DNA of 64,000 nt from Pseudophaeobacter leonis (GCF_002087335.1 NZ_MWVJ01000033.1:1-64000); one strand, 5' to 3'; counted from the first letter of the stretch, positions 36,139 through 46,381 are shown. Notes: a model not told the origin generated them from the sequence alone. Made by a program: numbers and translations.

Positions 36139-37324
36139 ATGTTTCAGCCCTTTTTTGAAAATCTGCGCGGGGCCGCAATCCCGGTCTCGCTGCGGGAATA
36201 TCTTACGTTCCTTGAGGGGATGAAAAAGGGCCTGGTGACCTATGACATCGAGGCGTTCTACTTTTTGGCCCGCGCCGCCATGGTCAAGGATGAGCGCAAT
36301 ATAGACAAATTCGACCGCGCCTTTGCCGCCACCTTTAAGGGGCTGGAAGCGATCCCCAATTCCGCCGTGATGGAGGCCGTAGACATTCCCGAAGAATGGC
36401 TGCGCAAAATGGCTGAAAAGCACATGACCGCCGAGGAAAAGGCCGAGATCGAAGCCCTGGGCGGCTTTGACAAGCTGATGGAGACTCTGAAACAGCGGCT
36501 TGAGTAACCAAAAGGGGCGGCATCAGGGCGGCAACAAATGGGTTGGCACCGGCGGCACTTCGCCCTTTGGCGCCTATGGCTATAACCCCGAAGGGGTGCG
36601 GATTGGCCAGAAAGAAAGCCGCCATCAGCGCGCCGTCAAGGTCTGGGACAAACGCGAGTTCCGTAATCTCGATGGCGATGTTGAGCTGGGCACCCGCAAC
36701 ATCAAGGTGGCGCTGAAACGCCTGCGCCGCTGGGTCCGTGAAGGTGCCCACGAAGAGCTGGATCTCGACAACACCCTCCGTTAAACGGCAGAGCATGGCT
36801 ATCTGGATGTCAAAACCCGCCCCGAGCGTCACAATGCCGTAAAGGTGCTGTTGTTTCTCGATGTAGGAGGCTCGATGGATCCGCATATCAAGGTGGTGGA
36901 AGAACTGTTCTCGGCCGCCCGCACCGAATTCAAACATCTGGAATATTTTTACTTTCACAACTGTCTCTATGAGGGCGTCTGGCGCGACAACCGGCGCCGC
37001 TGGGACGCCCAGATGTCGACGCACGAGGTCCTGCGCACCTATGGGCCCGACTACAAATGTATCTTTGTTGGCGACGCGTCGATGTCCCCTTATGAGATCG
37101 CCTATCCCGGCGGCGCCAACGAGCACTGGAACAAAGAAGCAGGCCAGGTCTGGCTTGAGCGCGCGCGGCAGCAGTGGAAATCGCATCTCTGGATCAACCC
37201 GGTGCCGCAAACCCATTGGGACTACGCCCAGTCCATAGGCATGGTGCGCGAGATTTTTGAAGACCGGATGGTTCCCATGACCCTCGACGGGCTGGAGCGC
37301 GGCATGCGTGACCTCACGAGGTAG
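36139..37324 (+). CDS. VWA-domain (CoxE-like) protein, MoxR partner (one frameshift, one in-frame stop)
   Basis: Corrected length 394 residues. The N-terminal part (FLEGMKKGLVTYDIEAFYFLARAAMVKDERNIDKFDRAF) and a C-terminal VWA fold (VLLFLDVGGSMDPHIKVVEELFSAAR ... YFYFHNCLYEGVW) match VWA/CoxE proteins that pair with MoxR ATPases. The MIDAS motif is D-V-G-G-S, typical of this branch rather than D-x-S-x-S. The raw reading breaks at 36505-36508 (one extra base) and has an in-frame TAA at 36782-36784 where relatives would have Ser (TCA). Either this is a pseudogene in the making or two sequence errors; given the state of the window I favour errors. Confidence 0.85.
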
Positions 37325-37575
37325 CGAATCTTTACCCAGCACCGTGAGGGGCCAGTTTTAAAGGCCCAGTCTTGAGAGCCTCGTCTTGAAGGCCCAGTCT
37401 TAAAGGCCAGCTACTGGGGCGCAGTTTTTAGGGGCCATGACGCGGCTGTAGCGGCGGTATTTTTACTGGCGCCAAAAACCTGCAAACATCTAAAAAAGCT
37501 CGCAAATCATCAACTTAATCTTAGAAGTCTCTCTGCTACGAAAAGCTTCTAAACAGATTTTGGGGGCTCGTAATT

Positions 37576-39173
37576 TTGCGCTTTTTTGACCGTCTCAGGC
37601 AGCTGAAGCTAGAGCTCACCTTTGTCGTAGCAACACTCATCTGCTTTCGTATCAGCGCTGAGTTGGAGTTGTTCGAGAGGTTCTATGACTTTAGCCGCGC
37701 CCATGAAAACTGGGCACTTGATGAGATTGCAGTCCTGAGCCTGAATGTTTTGGCTGCCTTGCTTTGCTACCTTTTCCTGCACGCAAAAACGCTGTCACGC
37801 ACAGTAAAAGAGCGCGATCTGGCAGAACTGGAGGCGCAACGCATTGCGCGCCACGATTCCCTGACCGGTCTGGCCACCCGCCGCGCCTACACCAGCCATC
37901 TGGCCAAATACGCCGGAGCGGCAATCTGGACGGGCTGATAGTCATGATGGTTGACCTGGACCGGTTCAAAGCGATCAATGACCTGCATGGTCACGCCTGC
38001 GGAGATTTTGTTTTAAGCGAAACCGCAAAACGGCTGCAGAAGGAACTGGCTGCCGGTGATTTTGTCGCGCGACTGGGGGGCGATGAAATCGCAGTCGCGC
38101 TGGCGCCCGGAACCGGCGCAGAAAAGGCTGAAAGCGTCGCGAGACGGATTGCCGCCTCTGTTGCCTCCCCTTTCATCTACAATGAAATCAAGCTCTCCAT
38201 CGGGTCGAGCATTGGCCTGGCCTGCCTTGAGAAGGATCTGGAGCCCTCGTCAGCGCTGCATTGCGCAGATCAGGCGCTGCATTTTGCCAAAAAGAACGGC
38301 CGGGGAACCTTTGCCTGGTATGATGAGCAGCTTGACAGCGCGGCCAAGGAGCGGCGCATTCTGGAACAGGATCTGCGACAGGCCGTTCGCGATGGAGATA
38401 TTGACGCCCATTTCCAGCCGGTTTTTGACATCGCAACCAATCAGCTCTGCGGCTTTGAGGCCCTGGCACGATGGGAGCACAAGACCCGTGGAATGATCTC
38501 TCCCGATATTTTCATTTCCATCGCGGAAGACATTGGATTGATTGCGCCTTTGGGCTGGACGATCCTCACAAACGCCTGCCTGGCCGCACGCGAGTGGGAT
38601 GCCTCGCTCAAACTGGCGGTAAACTTCCCGCCAAACCAGTTTCGCGATGCGCATCTGGTCAGCACAGTGAAAGACGTGCTGAACAAGACCCGGTTCGACC
38701 CCCGCCGACTGGAAATAGAAGTCACCGAAAGCGCCATCATGCTCGACTTTGAGCTGGCCAAAAAATCCATCCGGGAGCTGCGTCAACTGGGGGTCACGCT
38801 GGCGCTTGATGATTTTGGCACCGGGTTTTCCTCGCTGTCCAACCTGCGCCAACTGCCTTTTGACCGGATCAAGATCGACCAGAGCTTTGTCTCCGACATC
38901 AGCGAAAGCCCGGAAAATCAAAAAATCGTTGCCGGAATTCTGGCGATGGCACAGGGGCTTAATCTGTCTGTAACGGCCGAAGGGATTGCGTCCACCAGTG
39001 ATCTTGCGTTTTTACAGGGTGTTGACTGCCCGCTGGGTCAGGGATTTTTGTTTTCAAAACCCATGACGGCAGAAGAAACCGACTGGTTGCTGGAAACAAA
39101 ATGGTCTGAACTCTACCGGCGTGACACAGCCCTCCCGACACAGGGAACTGCCGAGATGCCAAAGGCCGGGTAA
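37576..39173 (+). CDS. GGDEF-EAL cyclic-di-GMP protein (frame broken once)
   Basis: Corrected length 532 residues. Two membrane helices lie within residues 12-75, then a GGDEF domain (HDSLTGLATRRAY, DLDRFKAINDLHGHACGD, RLGGDEIAVAL) and an EAL domain (GFEALARWEHKTRG, VNFPPNQF, EVTESAIML, ALDDFGTGFSSLSNL, IKIDQSFV, TAEGI). One base is missing near 37912-37918. The GGDEF motif reads GGDEI and no RxxD inhibitory site is seen, so the cyclase may be weak; the EAL catalytic residues look intact, suggesting a c-di-GMP phosphodiesterase. The start is a TTG 37576 after GGGGG. Degenerate GGCCCAGTCTTGAA-type repeats (37351-37440) lie upstream. Confidence 0.88.
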
Positions 39174-39264
39174 AAGCAGCGTAAAGCATTCGCTCCCGCC
39201 TGAGGTCTGGCGGCTTTTGGCAATGCCCCTTGCCATGGCCTCGCTGCGCACGCATATCTAGCGC

Positions 39265-39951
39265 ATGCTACGCTTGACCCCTATTATCCTCGCTGTGGTT
39301 TACGGCCTTGTCATGTACCGGATTTCTGTCTGGCGCACGCATCGTGAACTCGATGCGCGCTCTACCGAGCTGGCCGATGCCAAACTGCGCCGCCTGACCG
39401 ACCGCATGGCCGCCGCACTGGAAATCGAGCGGATCCCGGTGTTTATATACGAGGTCGATCCGGTCAACGGGCTTGCTGCACCGGATGGCCGCATTTTCAT
39501 CACCCGTGGCTTTTACCGCAAATACCAAAGCGGCGAAGTGAGTGAGGCAGAGCTTGCCTCGGTGATCGCCCATGAGCTGGGCCATGTGGCGCTGGGACAT
39601 GCCAAGAAACGCGTGATTGATTTCTCTGGCCAGAACGCCTTGCGCACCGCGCTGATGATGATCCTCGGACGCTATGTGCCCTTTGTCGGCCCCTGGATTG
39701 CCGGGCTGCTGGCCAATCTGCTCGCGGCCCGTCTGTCGCGCAGCGACGAATACGAGGCCGATGAATATGCCGCCGCCCTGCTGGCCAAGGCAGGCATCGG
39801 GCTTGAGCCACAAAAGAGCCTGTTTCTCAAGCTTGAGGCGCTGACCCAGTCGCGTGCAGGTATGGCGCCTGCCTGGTTGATGTCGCACCCAAAAACCGCC
39901 GAGCGCATCGCCGCGCTGGAACGGCTTGAGGCCGGTTGGAAAAACAGCTGA
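39265..39951 (+). CDS. M48-family metalloprotease
   Basis: Protein of 228 residues. Residues 5-20 form an N-terminal membrane anchor (PIILAVVYGLVMYRI). The zinc site HELGH is near residue 108, followed by ALGHAKK, a hydrophobic hairpin (GRYVPFVGPWIAGLLANLLAA) and SRSDEYEADEYAAALL with the third-ligand Glu. It is a membrane-bound protease like HtpX, BepA or Oma1-type quality-control enzymes. It stands alone; the M in ATG 39265 has only a weak ribosome site. Confidence 0.88.
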   Translation: MLRLTPIILAVVYGLVMYRISVWRTHRELDARSTELADAKLRRLTDRMAAALEIERIPVFIYEVDPVNGLAAPDGRIFITRGFYRKYQSGEVSEAELASVIAHELGHVALGHAKKRVIDFSGQNALRTALMMILGRYVPFVGPWIAGLLANLLAARLSRSDEYEADEYAAALLAKAGIGLEPQKSLFLKLEALTQSRAGMAPAWLMSHPKTAERIAALERLEAGWKNS

Positions 39952-40044
39952 CATCACGTCATTTTTTCAGGCAGCTCTTGTCAAAGGCGCGCGAAGATCC
40001 CAATTCTCAAGTTCCCGTGACTGGAAGCCTGATTGGACCCCCTG

Positions 40045-41040
40045 ATGCGTTACTCTCTTCTTGACCTTGCCCCGGTGCCCGAGGGCAGTGAAATTCCGCA
40101 GTCCTTCCAAAACAGCACGGATCTGGCGCAACAGGCCGAAAGCTGGGGCTATGCGCGCTACTGGCTGGCAGAGCACCACAATATGCCCGGTATTGCCTCT
40201 GCGGCCACCGCCGTGCTGATTGGCCATATCGCCAGCCAGACCAAAACAATCCGGGTCGGGGCTGGCGGCATTATGCTGCCCAATCACGCGCCCTATATGG
40301 TCGCCGAGGCCTTTGGCACTCTGGCTTCCCTTTACGGGGATCGCATTGATCTGGGGTTGGGCCGCGCCCCGGGAACCGACATGCAGACCGCCTATGCCCT
40401 GCGCCGTGGCATGGCCTCTGGCCATGGTGCAGCTGACAGCTTCCCGCAGGATGTGATTGATCTGATTGGTTTTCTTGGGCCACTGGATCCCGAGGCCAAG
40501 GTGCGCGCCTTTCCCGGTCAGGGCACCAATGTGCCGGTCTGGATCCTCGGCTCCAGCCTTTATGGCGCACAGCTGGCGGCGCAGCTGGGGCTGCCCTATG
40601 CCTTTGCCTCGCATTTTGCACCGCAGGCACTGGAAGAGGCGCTGGAGCTGTATCGCCGCGCCTTTAGGCCCTCTGCCTTTCTGGATCGTCCACATGCCAT
40701 GATCGCGGTGAATGTGTTTGGCGCCGACAGCGACGCCGAAGGCATCCGGCTGCGCACCACGATGCAGCAGGCCTTTGCCCGGCTGCGCCTGGGACAACCC
40801 GGCAAACTGCCGCGCCCGGTAGACGATATCACCGAACACCTGTCGGCTGCGGTGCTGTCTGGTGTCAACGAGGCCCTGTCGGTCTCGGCCACAGGCAGTC
40901 CGGATACGGTCCGGCGTGAACTCGCCCAGATTGTCGAGCGCTATGCACCGGATGAGGTGATCATCACCGGTCAGATCCATGACCACAGCGCAAGGCTGCG
41001 CTCGTTTGAGATTGCGGCTGAGGCGTTAGCGACGATCTAA
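40045..41040 (+). CDS. Luciferase-like (LLM class) flavin-dependent oxidoreductase
   Basis: Protein of 331 residues of the MsnO8-type LLM group. Visible: [11 protein letters not shown] at the start, [28 protein letters not shown] near 35-60, [12 protein letters not shown] near 75, [11 protein letters not shown] near 107, [26 protein letters not shown] near 165 and [21 protein letters not shown] at the end. These enzymes use reduced flavin for oxidation of small molecules; the substrate is unknown. The longer TTG start at 40033 is an alternative. Confidence 0.9.
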   Translation: MRYSLLDLAPVPEGSEIPQSFQNSTDLAQQAESWGYARYWLAEHHNMPGIASAATAVLIGHIASQTKTIRVGAGGIMLPNHAPYMVAEAFGTLASLYGDRIDLGLGRAPGTDMQTAYALRRGMASGHGAADSFPQDVIDLIGFLGPLDPEAKVRAFPGQGTNVPVWILGSSLYGAQLAAQLGLPYAFASHFAPQALEEALELYRRAFRPSAFLDRPHAMIAVNVFGADSDAEGIRLRTTMQQAFARLRLGQPGKLPRPVDDITEHLSAAVLSGVNEALSVSATGSPDTVRRELAQIVERYAPDEVIITGQIHDHSARLRSFEIAAEALATI

Positions 41041-41053
41041 CAACGCCGACTTC

Positions 41054-41614
41054 TCAAGACCGTCCGCCGCTCAGCCCGGCCAGGGCTTTGGCAAGGCGCG
41101 GCAGGCGGGCCTTTTTCAGCAATGGGCGAATTTCCCAGCCACCGCCAGACAACCGATTGGCCTCGGCCAGCACCCGCGCGCCCAGCGCCTCGATCCCGGC
41201 GGTGTCTTTGAGCCAAAGATCATACAGCAGCTGATCGGGGCCAAGCCGCTCAAGCCCCTCCTCAGCAAGTGTGTTGCGGGGGAAGTCCTTGTTGTTGAGG
41301 GTGACAATGGCATCGGCATGGCCGCTGATGGCACTGGCCAGCACGTGTACATCGTTTTGGTCCGGCAGCCAGAGCCGGGCCTCAACCCCCGGCGCAGGGG
41401 GCACACTGGCATCGGGCCAGGCGGCCTTGAGCAAGGCCAGATCGCTCTCGGCCTGGGCGGCGCCTAAGGGTCCGAGTTTGAGGGCGGCGCGGCGCCATTC
41501 CTCGAGGATACGCGCCGACCACAGCGGTGTAAAACACCCGTGTTTTGCCGCACCGATCAGCATTTCTCGCATCACGGTCGGGTAGAGCACACAGGTGTCC
41601 AACAGCAGCTTCAT
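41054..41614 (-). CDS. PIN-domain protein
   Basis: Protein of 186 residues from ATG 41614. It opens LLLDTCVLYPTVMREML (first acidic metal ligand) and has LEEWRRAA, DQNDVHVLASAISGHADAIVTLNNKDFP (two further Asp ligands) in the PIN nuclease pattern. PIN proteins are Mg-dependent RNases, often VapC toxins, but no antitoxin gene is adjacent and the protein is longer than typical VapC (about 130). It starts 8 bases downstream of the rlmI stop and shares its strand. Confidence 0.75.
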   Translation of the reverse strand: MKLLLDTCVLYPTVMREMLIGAAKHGCFTPLWSARILEEWRRAALKLGPLGAAQAESDLALLKAAWPDASVPPAPGVEARLWLPDQNDVHVLASAISGHADAIVTLNNKDFPRNTLAEEGLERLGPDQLLYDLWLKDTAGIEALGARVLAEANRLSGGGWEIRPLLKKARLPRLAKALAGLSGGRS

Positions 41615-41622
41615 CGCGGCTC

Positions 41623-42837
41623 TCAATCCAGCCGGAAGAACACGGATTTGAGGTAGCCGCTCTCGGCCAGCTGCGGCAATTGCGGATGATCCGCCCCGGC
41701 ATAGCCCGTATGGATCAGCTGCCCACGGCGCCCGGCGCGACCAATGCCCCGTGCCGAGGCATTGCGGAACCGAGACAGATCCGCAGCATGTGAACAAGAG
41801 CAAAGGCCAAGGTATCCACCGGGTTTCACCAGAGGGGCTGCCAGCTTGGCAATCCGTTCATAGGCGCGCAAACCCGCCTCAAGGGATTGTTTTGAAGGCG
41901 CAAAGGCGGGTGGATCACAGATCACCACATCAAAGCTGCGGCCTTCCTCAGCCAGATTGGCCAGCTGATCAAAGGCGTCCCCTTGCAGCGCTGCAAAGCT
42001 GTCAGCAAAACCAGCAGCCTCGGCCCCCTGTGCCGCCAAAGCCAGTGCCGCGGCCGAGCCATCAACACAGGTGACAGAGCCAGCACCGGCAGCACGCATC
42101 GCCAGACCAAAGCCGCCAACATGGGAAAAGACGTCGAGAACCTCACCACCCTGCGGCACCAGACGTGCGGCAAAGGCCTGGTTGTCACGCTGATCGTAAA
42201 ACAGGCCGGTTTTCTGTCCGCCCATCAGATCTGCCATATAGGTGGCGCCATTCATCTCGACCGCAACTGGCGCGACAGGTGCCTCCCCCAGCAAACAGGT
42301 GCTGACGTCGTCCAGACCTTCAAGGCCACGGGTGCGCCCCGACGCATTCTTGAGGATGGTGGTGCAGCCCGTGACCTCTGCCAGGGCGGCCGTCAGAGCC
42401 TCAAGATGCATCTCGGCCCAGGCCGCATTAGGTTGCACCACGCAGGTGCTGCCAAAACGGTCGATCACCACCCCAGGAAGCCCGTCGGCTTCGGCGTGCA
42501 CCAAACGGTAGAAGGGCGCATCATAGAGCTGTGCGCGCATGGCCAAAGCCTGCGAGATACGCTGTGCGAACCAGGCCTGGTCAATCACCGCATCGGGGTT
42601 GCGATCCAGCATCCGGCAGATAATCTTGCTTGTCGGGTTGACCGCCACTGTGCCCATCGGGGTCTGGGCCTCATCCAGCAGAACGGCCAGGCTGCCGGGC
42701 TCAAGCTTGCGGGTACGCCGGTCGGTGACCAGCTCGTTGGAATAGACCCAGGGAAAGCCGTGGCGCAGGGCACGGGCATTGGCTTTGGGCAGGAGTTTTA
42801 CGCGGGCGCGCTCGGGCGCGGAGGATGTGGCTGTCAT
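41623..42837 (-). CDS. rlmI: Class I SAM-dependent rRNA methyltransferase (RlmI-like)
   Basis: Protein of 404 residues. The N-terminal PUA domain reads VKLLPKANARALRHGFPWVYSNEL..., typical of RlmI. The SAM fold follows, with EVLDVFSHVGGFGLAMRAAGAGSVTCVDGS near residue 220, FDVVICDPPAFAPSKQ near 285 and GGYLGLCSCSHA near 330, where the CDPPAF and CSCS motifs match m5C-type 23S rRNA enzymes. RlmI makes m5C1962 in E. coli 23S rRNA. The start at 42837 opens on the PUA domain. Confidence 0.92.
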   Translation of the reverse strand: MTATSSAPERARVKLLPKANARALRHGFPWVYSNELVTDRRTRKLEPGSLAVLLDEAQTPMGTVAVNPTSKIICRMLDRNPDAVIDQAWFAQRISQALAMRAQLYDAPFYRLVHAEADGLPGVVIDRFGSTCVVQPNAAWAEMHLEALTAALAEVTGCTTILKNASGRTRGLEGLDDVSTCLLGEAPVAPVAVEMNGATYMADLMGGQKTGLFYDQRDNQAFAARLVPQGGEVLDVFSHVGGFGLAMRAAGAGSVTCVDGSAAALALAAQGAEAAGFADSFAALQGDAFDQLANLAEEGRSFDVVICDPPAFAPSKQSLEAGLRAYERIAKLAAPLVKPGGYLGLCSCSHAADLSRFRNASARGIGRAGRRGQLIHTGYAGADHPQLPQLAESGYLKSVFFRLD

Positions 42838-42976
42838 AGCTCTCTCATAGACCCATCCCGACAACAGGGAAAGGGGGCGCAGATCGGCGTGATGCAGCCC
42901 CATGGCATGCGCCCACTGCAGTGCCGCAAGAAATCATTGCAACGCGGTCTGGCCCACCCCCGTATGCTGCGCTCGC

Positions 42977-43031
42977 CAGTCTCCGGCTAGTCTCCGGCTA
43001 GTCTCTGGCCAATCTCCGGCTAGTCTCTGGG
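42977..43031. repeat. Five 11-bp tandem repeats
   Basis: Five copies of a unit of the form TAGTCTCCGGC (42977-42987, 42988-42998, 42999-43009, 43010-43020, 43021-43031) with one or two changes each. The repeat runs over the stop codon of the small gene at 43020-43292, so the last copy encodes its C-terminus. It is not a CRISPR, as there are no spacers. Confidence 0.9.
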
Positions 43032-43292
43032 CCGCGCGCGCCAGCCGCCACGGCGGCGTGGTTGCTCCATTTCAGCCAGCCCCTGCTGAAGCACCTCTGT
43101 CATGGGGTGAGCTGACGCCTCCCCCCTGTAATGCGCCAATAGCTGTTCGATGGCCGCGCCACTGTCCTGCCCCACCGGCAGGCTCAGCGCCCAGTCCAGA
43201 AAAATGCTGCGGCATTGGCTCGCGGTGATCCCCTCAATCCGGTAGGCTTCACGGATCAACTGCTTATGGTCGAGGTCAGTCAGGCTCTGCAT
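43020..43292 (-). CDS. Small hypothetical protein downstream of glnE
   Basis: A 90-residue protein. It starts MQSLTDLDHKQLIREAYRIEGITASQCRSIFLDWALSLP, contains HYRGEASAHPMTEVLQQGLAEM, and ends in a basic tail PRRRGGWRARPRD. It has an excellent ribosome site (AAGGGGAG) inside the glnE end and overlaps glnE by 17 bases, so the two are coupled. I recognise no family. The last residues lie in the 11-bp repeat block. Confidence 0.75.
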   Translation of the reverse strand: MQSLTDLDHKQLIREAYRIEGITASQCRSIFLDWALSLPVGQDSGAAIEQLLAHYRGEASAHPMTEVLQQGLAEMEQPRRRGGWRARPRD

Positions 43293-46074
43293 GGGCGCTC
43301 CCCTTTCCTAAGGTCCGCGATATAATTTCGGCACAGTCCTGATACGCCCGCTCCAGAGCCTGCTCCAGGTCTTCCAATCTATTAAAACCAGCACTGCGGC
43401 TCAAAAACTGTGCGCCCCCCTCGCCCAAAGCCTGCCGGTCCAACGTCGCCCCCGTCACCAGCCGCGCGGCGGTTTGCACCGACCAGTATAGGGCGTATGA
43501 CTTTTGCAAAACCAGCGCATCTGCGGCATCCAGCCAGTCGCAAGCGACGGCCTGTTGCAGCCCACAAGCGACGTCGCGGCTCTCAGCTGCCGCCAACAGG
43601 GCCCCGGCCTGCGACAGCAGTTCGATATCCATCATCCGGCCCGCGCCGGTTTTGGCGTCCCACACCCCCGTTGGGGATTTGGCAGCAGCAAGTCGGCGTC
43701 GCATATTGGCGACCTCGCCCAACACCGCGTCTTTTGCCCGGTCCTGCGCCAGAACACCCCTACGGAAGCTATTGAACCGCGCCATCAGATCAGCAGATCC
43801 AGCCACGACCCGGGCCCGCGTCAGCGCCAGATGCTCCCAGACCCAGGCCTCGTTCTCCTGGTAGTGCGTAAAGCCAGACCAGCTGGTGGCCACAGGTCCC
43901 TTATTGCCAGAGGGACGCAGCCGCATATCCACCTCGTAGAGCCGCCCCTGTGACATTGGGGCCGAAAGCGCGGTAATCAGCGCCTGGGTCAGCCGCGCAT
44001 AATAGGCGCGTGTCGCCAGCGGCTTGCGCCCTTCCGACGTCTCTAGCCCCTCCGGATCATAAACCACAATGATATCGAGGTCAGACTGGGCGTTGATCTG
44101 GTTGGCCCCAAGGGAGCCCATCGCGATGACGATTGGGCCGCTGCCCGGGGGCGGGCCATGTTTGAGGGGAAACTGGCCAATAACCCGCGGCAACAGGGCA
44201 GCAATCACCGCCTCTGCCAGCTCGGCATATTGCGCGCCGGCCGCTTTCCCATCAATCAGCCCGCGCAGGTGATGCACGCCGATACGGAAATGCCATTCCT
44301 TGCACCAGCGCCGGGCGGCATCAAGCTGGGTCTCATAGTCGTCTTCCAGCGCCAGAACCGCCTTTAGCTCCTCTGTCAGGGCGAGACCTCCGGGCCAGTC
44401 CTCAAAGAAGGATCCGCCAATAACAGCATCAAAGACCCCCGAGTTGCGCGACAAGAAGGTCGCCAGCGGATGTGAGGTTCCCACAATATCCACCAGCAGA
44501 TCCAGCAGCTGCGGATTGGCCTCGAACAGGGAAAACAACTGCACACCAGCGGGCAATCCCGCCAGAAAGCCATCCAAGGCCAGCAGAGACTCGGCAGGTT
44601 TTGCCGTGCGCGCCAGGCGGCTCAGCAATTCCGGTTTAAGGCGTTCAAAGATCTGCGCGCCACGCTGTGAGCGCAACGCAGGATAGGTTGGCCAGCGCCC
44701 GATGACGGCCTCGTCAAGATCCTCGGGGACATCCGGCCTTGCAGATGGGGCCACATCAGGGGCAAAAAAGCCCTCGGTCAAATCATGGACCTCTACCAGG
44801 CGGCGGTGGATTTCAGCCTGTAGCGCCGCCGGGTCCTGCCCCATCAGGCAGGCAACCCGCGCAATACCTTCTGCCGAATTTGGCATCTTATGGGTCTGCG
44901 CGTCATGCACCATCTGAATCCGGTGCTCCACCTCGCGGTGCGCGCGGTAATGCGTGCTCAGGCTGGCGGCAACCTCCTGCGGGATCCAGTCTTTAGCTGC
45001 CAGGGCCTCGAGCCCTTCGACCGTGCCGCGCAGACGCAGGCTCTCGTCCCGCCCGCCCGCAATCAATTGACGGGTCTGGGTGAAAAACTCGATCTCGCGA
45101 ATACCGCCGCGCCCCAGCTTCATGTCATGCCCCGGCACGGTTACCAGCCCACCGGTGCCTTTGTTCTCGCGAATACGCAGGCGCATGTCATGGGCGTCCT
45201 GAATGGCGGCAAAGTCAAGATGGCGGCGCCAAACAAAGGGACGCAGGGTTTTCAGAAAGGCCTCACCCGCAGCCAGATCCCCGGCGCAGGGGCGTGCCTT
45301 GATATAGGCCGCCCGCTCCCAGGTCCGCCCAAGGCTTTCGTAATAGCGCTCCGCCGCCTCCATCGCGAGGCAGACAGGCGTCACCGCCGGGTCCGGGCGC
45401 AGCCGGAGATCCGTGCGAAAGACATAGCCATCGGCAGTGCGATCGCTCAGGATGGCGCACATATTGCGGGTGGCGCGGACCATGCCCTGACGCGCTTCAA
45501 AAAACACATCCGGCTCGTATCGGGTCTCGTCAAACAGGCAAATGAGATCAATATCTGAACTGTAGTTCAGCTCATAGGCCCCCATCTTGCCCATGGCCAG
45601 AACCGACAGCCCGCCCGCGGTCTCCACATCCGCCTCACTCATGCCCGGTAGTTTTTTGCGTCGGATCAAGGTGGCTATTTCCGCCTTGAGAGCAACATCA
45701 ACACAGAGTGCGCCAAAATTGGTCAGGGCGGTGGTCACCTCTTCCAGGCTCCAGCCGCCCGACAGATCACAAAGGGCCGTCAACAGCGCCACTCTGCGTT
45801 TGGCCTGACGCAGACCCGGCTTCATCTGATCCGGTGCCAGGGCGCGACAGGCGTCAAACACCTCGGCCAACGCCGCCCTGGGCGCCGCAAGGCCAGGCCC
45901 AATCCAGTCCGCCTCCTGCGTAATCAATCCCCGCAGATAGGGGCTGGATCCTGCGGCCCCTGCAATCAGCTGCGCGCAGTCCTTATCCAGGCCTTGAACC
46001 AGCTCACGGGTTTCTGCGCCTAGGGCTGGATCATAGGCGCGGGGAAGGCGGGATATTTTGAGGCGATCAGTCAT
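43276..46074 (-). CDS. glnE: Bifunctional glutamine synthetase adenylyltransferase/adenylyl-removing enzyme
   Basis: Protein of 932 residues from ATG 46074. GlnE adds AMP to glutamine synthetase under nitrogen excess and removes it under limitation, under PII control. Both nucleotidyltransferase domains are visible: MGKMGAYELNYSSDIDLICLFD (N-terminal, removal) near residue 185 and IAMGSLGANQINAQSDLDIIVVYDPE (C-terminal, addition) near 660, each with the Gly-Ser/Gly-Ala and Asp-x-Asp core. GRGGIREIEFFTQTRQLI near 330 and a late GRMMDIELLSQAGALL are also typical. It appears intact. Confidence 0.96.
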   Translation of the reverse strand: MTDRLKISRLPRAYDPALGAETRELVQGLDKDCAQLIAGAAGSSPYLRGLITQEADWIGPGLAAPRAALAEVFDACRALAPDQMKPGLRQAKRRVALLTALCDLSGGWSLEEVTTALTNFGALCVDVALKAEIATLIRRKKLPGMSEADVETAGGLSVLAMGKMGAYELNYSSDIDLICLFDETRYEPDVFFEARQGMVRATRNMCAILSDRTADGYVFRTDLRLRPDPAVTPVCLAMEAAERYYESLGRTWERAAYIKARPCAGDLAAGEAFLKTLRPFVWRRHLDFAAIQDAHDMRLRIRENKGTGGLVTVPGHDMKLGRGGIREIEFFTQTRQLIAGGRDESLRLRGTVEGLEALAAKDWIPQEVAASLSTHYRAHREVEHRIQMVHDAQTHKMPNSAEGIARVACLMGQDPAALQAEIHRRLVEVHDLTEGFFAPDVAPSARPDVPEDLDEAVIGRWPTYPALRSQRGAQIFERLKPELLSRLARTAKPAESLLALDGFLAGLPAGVQLFSLFEANPQLLDLLVDIVGTSHPLATFLSRNSGVFDAVIGGSFFEDWPGGLALTEELKAVLALEDDYETQLDAARRWCKEWHFRIGVHHLRGLIDGKAAGAQYAELAEAVIAALLPRVIGQFPLKHGPPPGSGPIVIAMGSLGANQINAQSDLDIIVVYDPEGLETSEGRKPLATRAYYARLTQALITALSAPMSQGRLYEVDMRLRPSGNKGPVATSWSGFTHYQENEAWVWEHLALTRARVVAGSADLMARFNSFRRGVLAQDRAKDAVLGEVANMRRRLAAAKSPTGVWDAKTGAGRMMDIELLSQAGALLAAAESRDVACGLQQAVACDWLDAADALVLQKSYALYWSVQTAARLVTGATLDRQALGEGGAQFLSRSAGFNRLEDLEQALERAYQDCAEIISRTLGKGSAHAEPD

Positions 46075-46281
46075 GCGCCGACACTGTTCTGCTGCCGCTG
46101 TCGCGTCAATGCGGCATCGCTGCCAGAGCGACAAGAAAGCGCAAAACCCGGCGAAAAGCCGGTGAAAAGACAGGCCCGTTTTGCCCGCTTAGGGGCAGGC
46201 CTGTTGCCGCCAACAGATCAGCGTTCAAAGGTGATGCCACAAAACTGTGATCAGCGGGATCTTTACGTCAATCAATTTTCA

Positions 46282-46295
46282 ACCTACCAGTAGGT
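46282..46295. promoter_or_regulatory. Palindromic operator, probably for the TetR protein of this operon
   Basis: ACCTAC-CA-GTAGGT is a perfect 6-bp inverted repeat with a 2-nt centre, 87 bases before the cupin gene start. Its size and form fit TetR-family operators. The only regulator nearby is the TetR gene at the end of the same operon (48146-48717), so negative autoregulation is the simple reading. Upstream, 46144-46204 holds further GC hairpins but no gene. Confidence 0.6.
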
Positions 46296-46381
46296 AGACA
46301 AAATGAGACCCACCACAGAATGCATCCCTGATCATGGTGCCCCAAGGCTGCGCCGTACGATTAAGAATTGGAGACAAGGCA

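Noticed and set aside
35324-36178. Open frame of 284 residues on the minus strand
   Set aside because: Antisense to DUF2927 and to the 55-residue membrane protein, both of which show real protein features on the plus strand.
36335-37342. Open frame of 335 residues on the minus strand
   Set aside because: Antisense of the VWA gene. It is longer than the broken VWA pieces, but the VWA motifs are clear on the other strand.
39967-40986. Open frame of 339 residues on the minus strand
   Set aside because: Antisense of the luciferase-like oxidoreductase; no motif.
41054-41614. VapC toxin of a toxin-antitoxin pair
   Set aside because: The PIN fold is present, but no antitoxin gene lies within 200 bases and the protein is too long.
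42977-43031. Possible CRISPR array
   Set aside because: Five 11-bp units are directly joined with no spacers; a simple tandem repeat.
44890-45558. Open frame of 222 residues on the plus strand
   Set aside because: Antisense of glnE, without a ribosome site or family motif.
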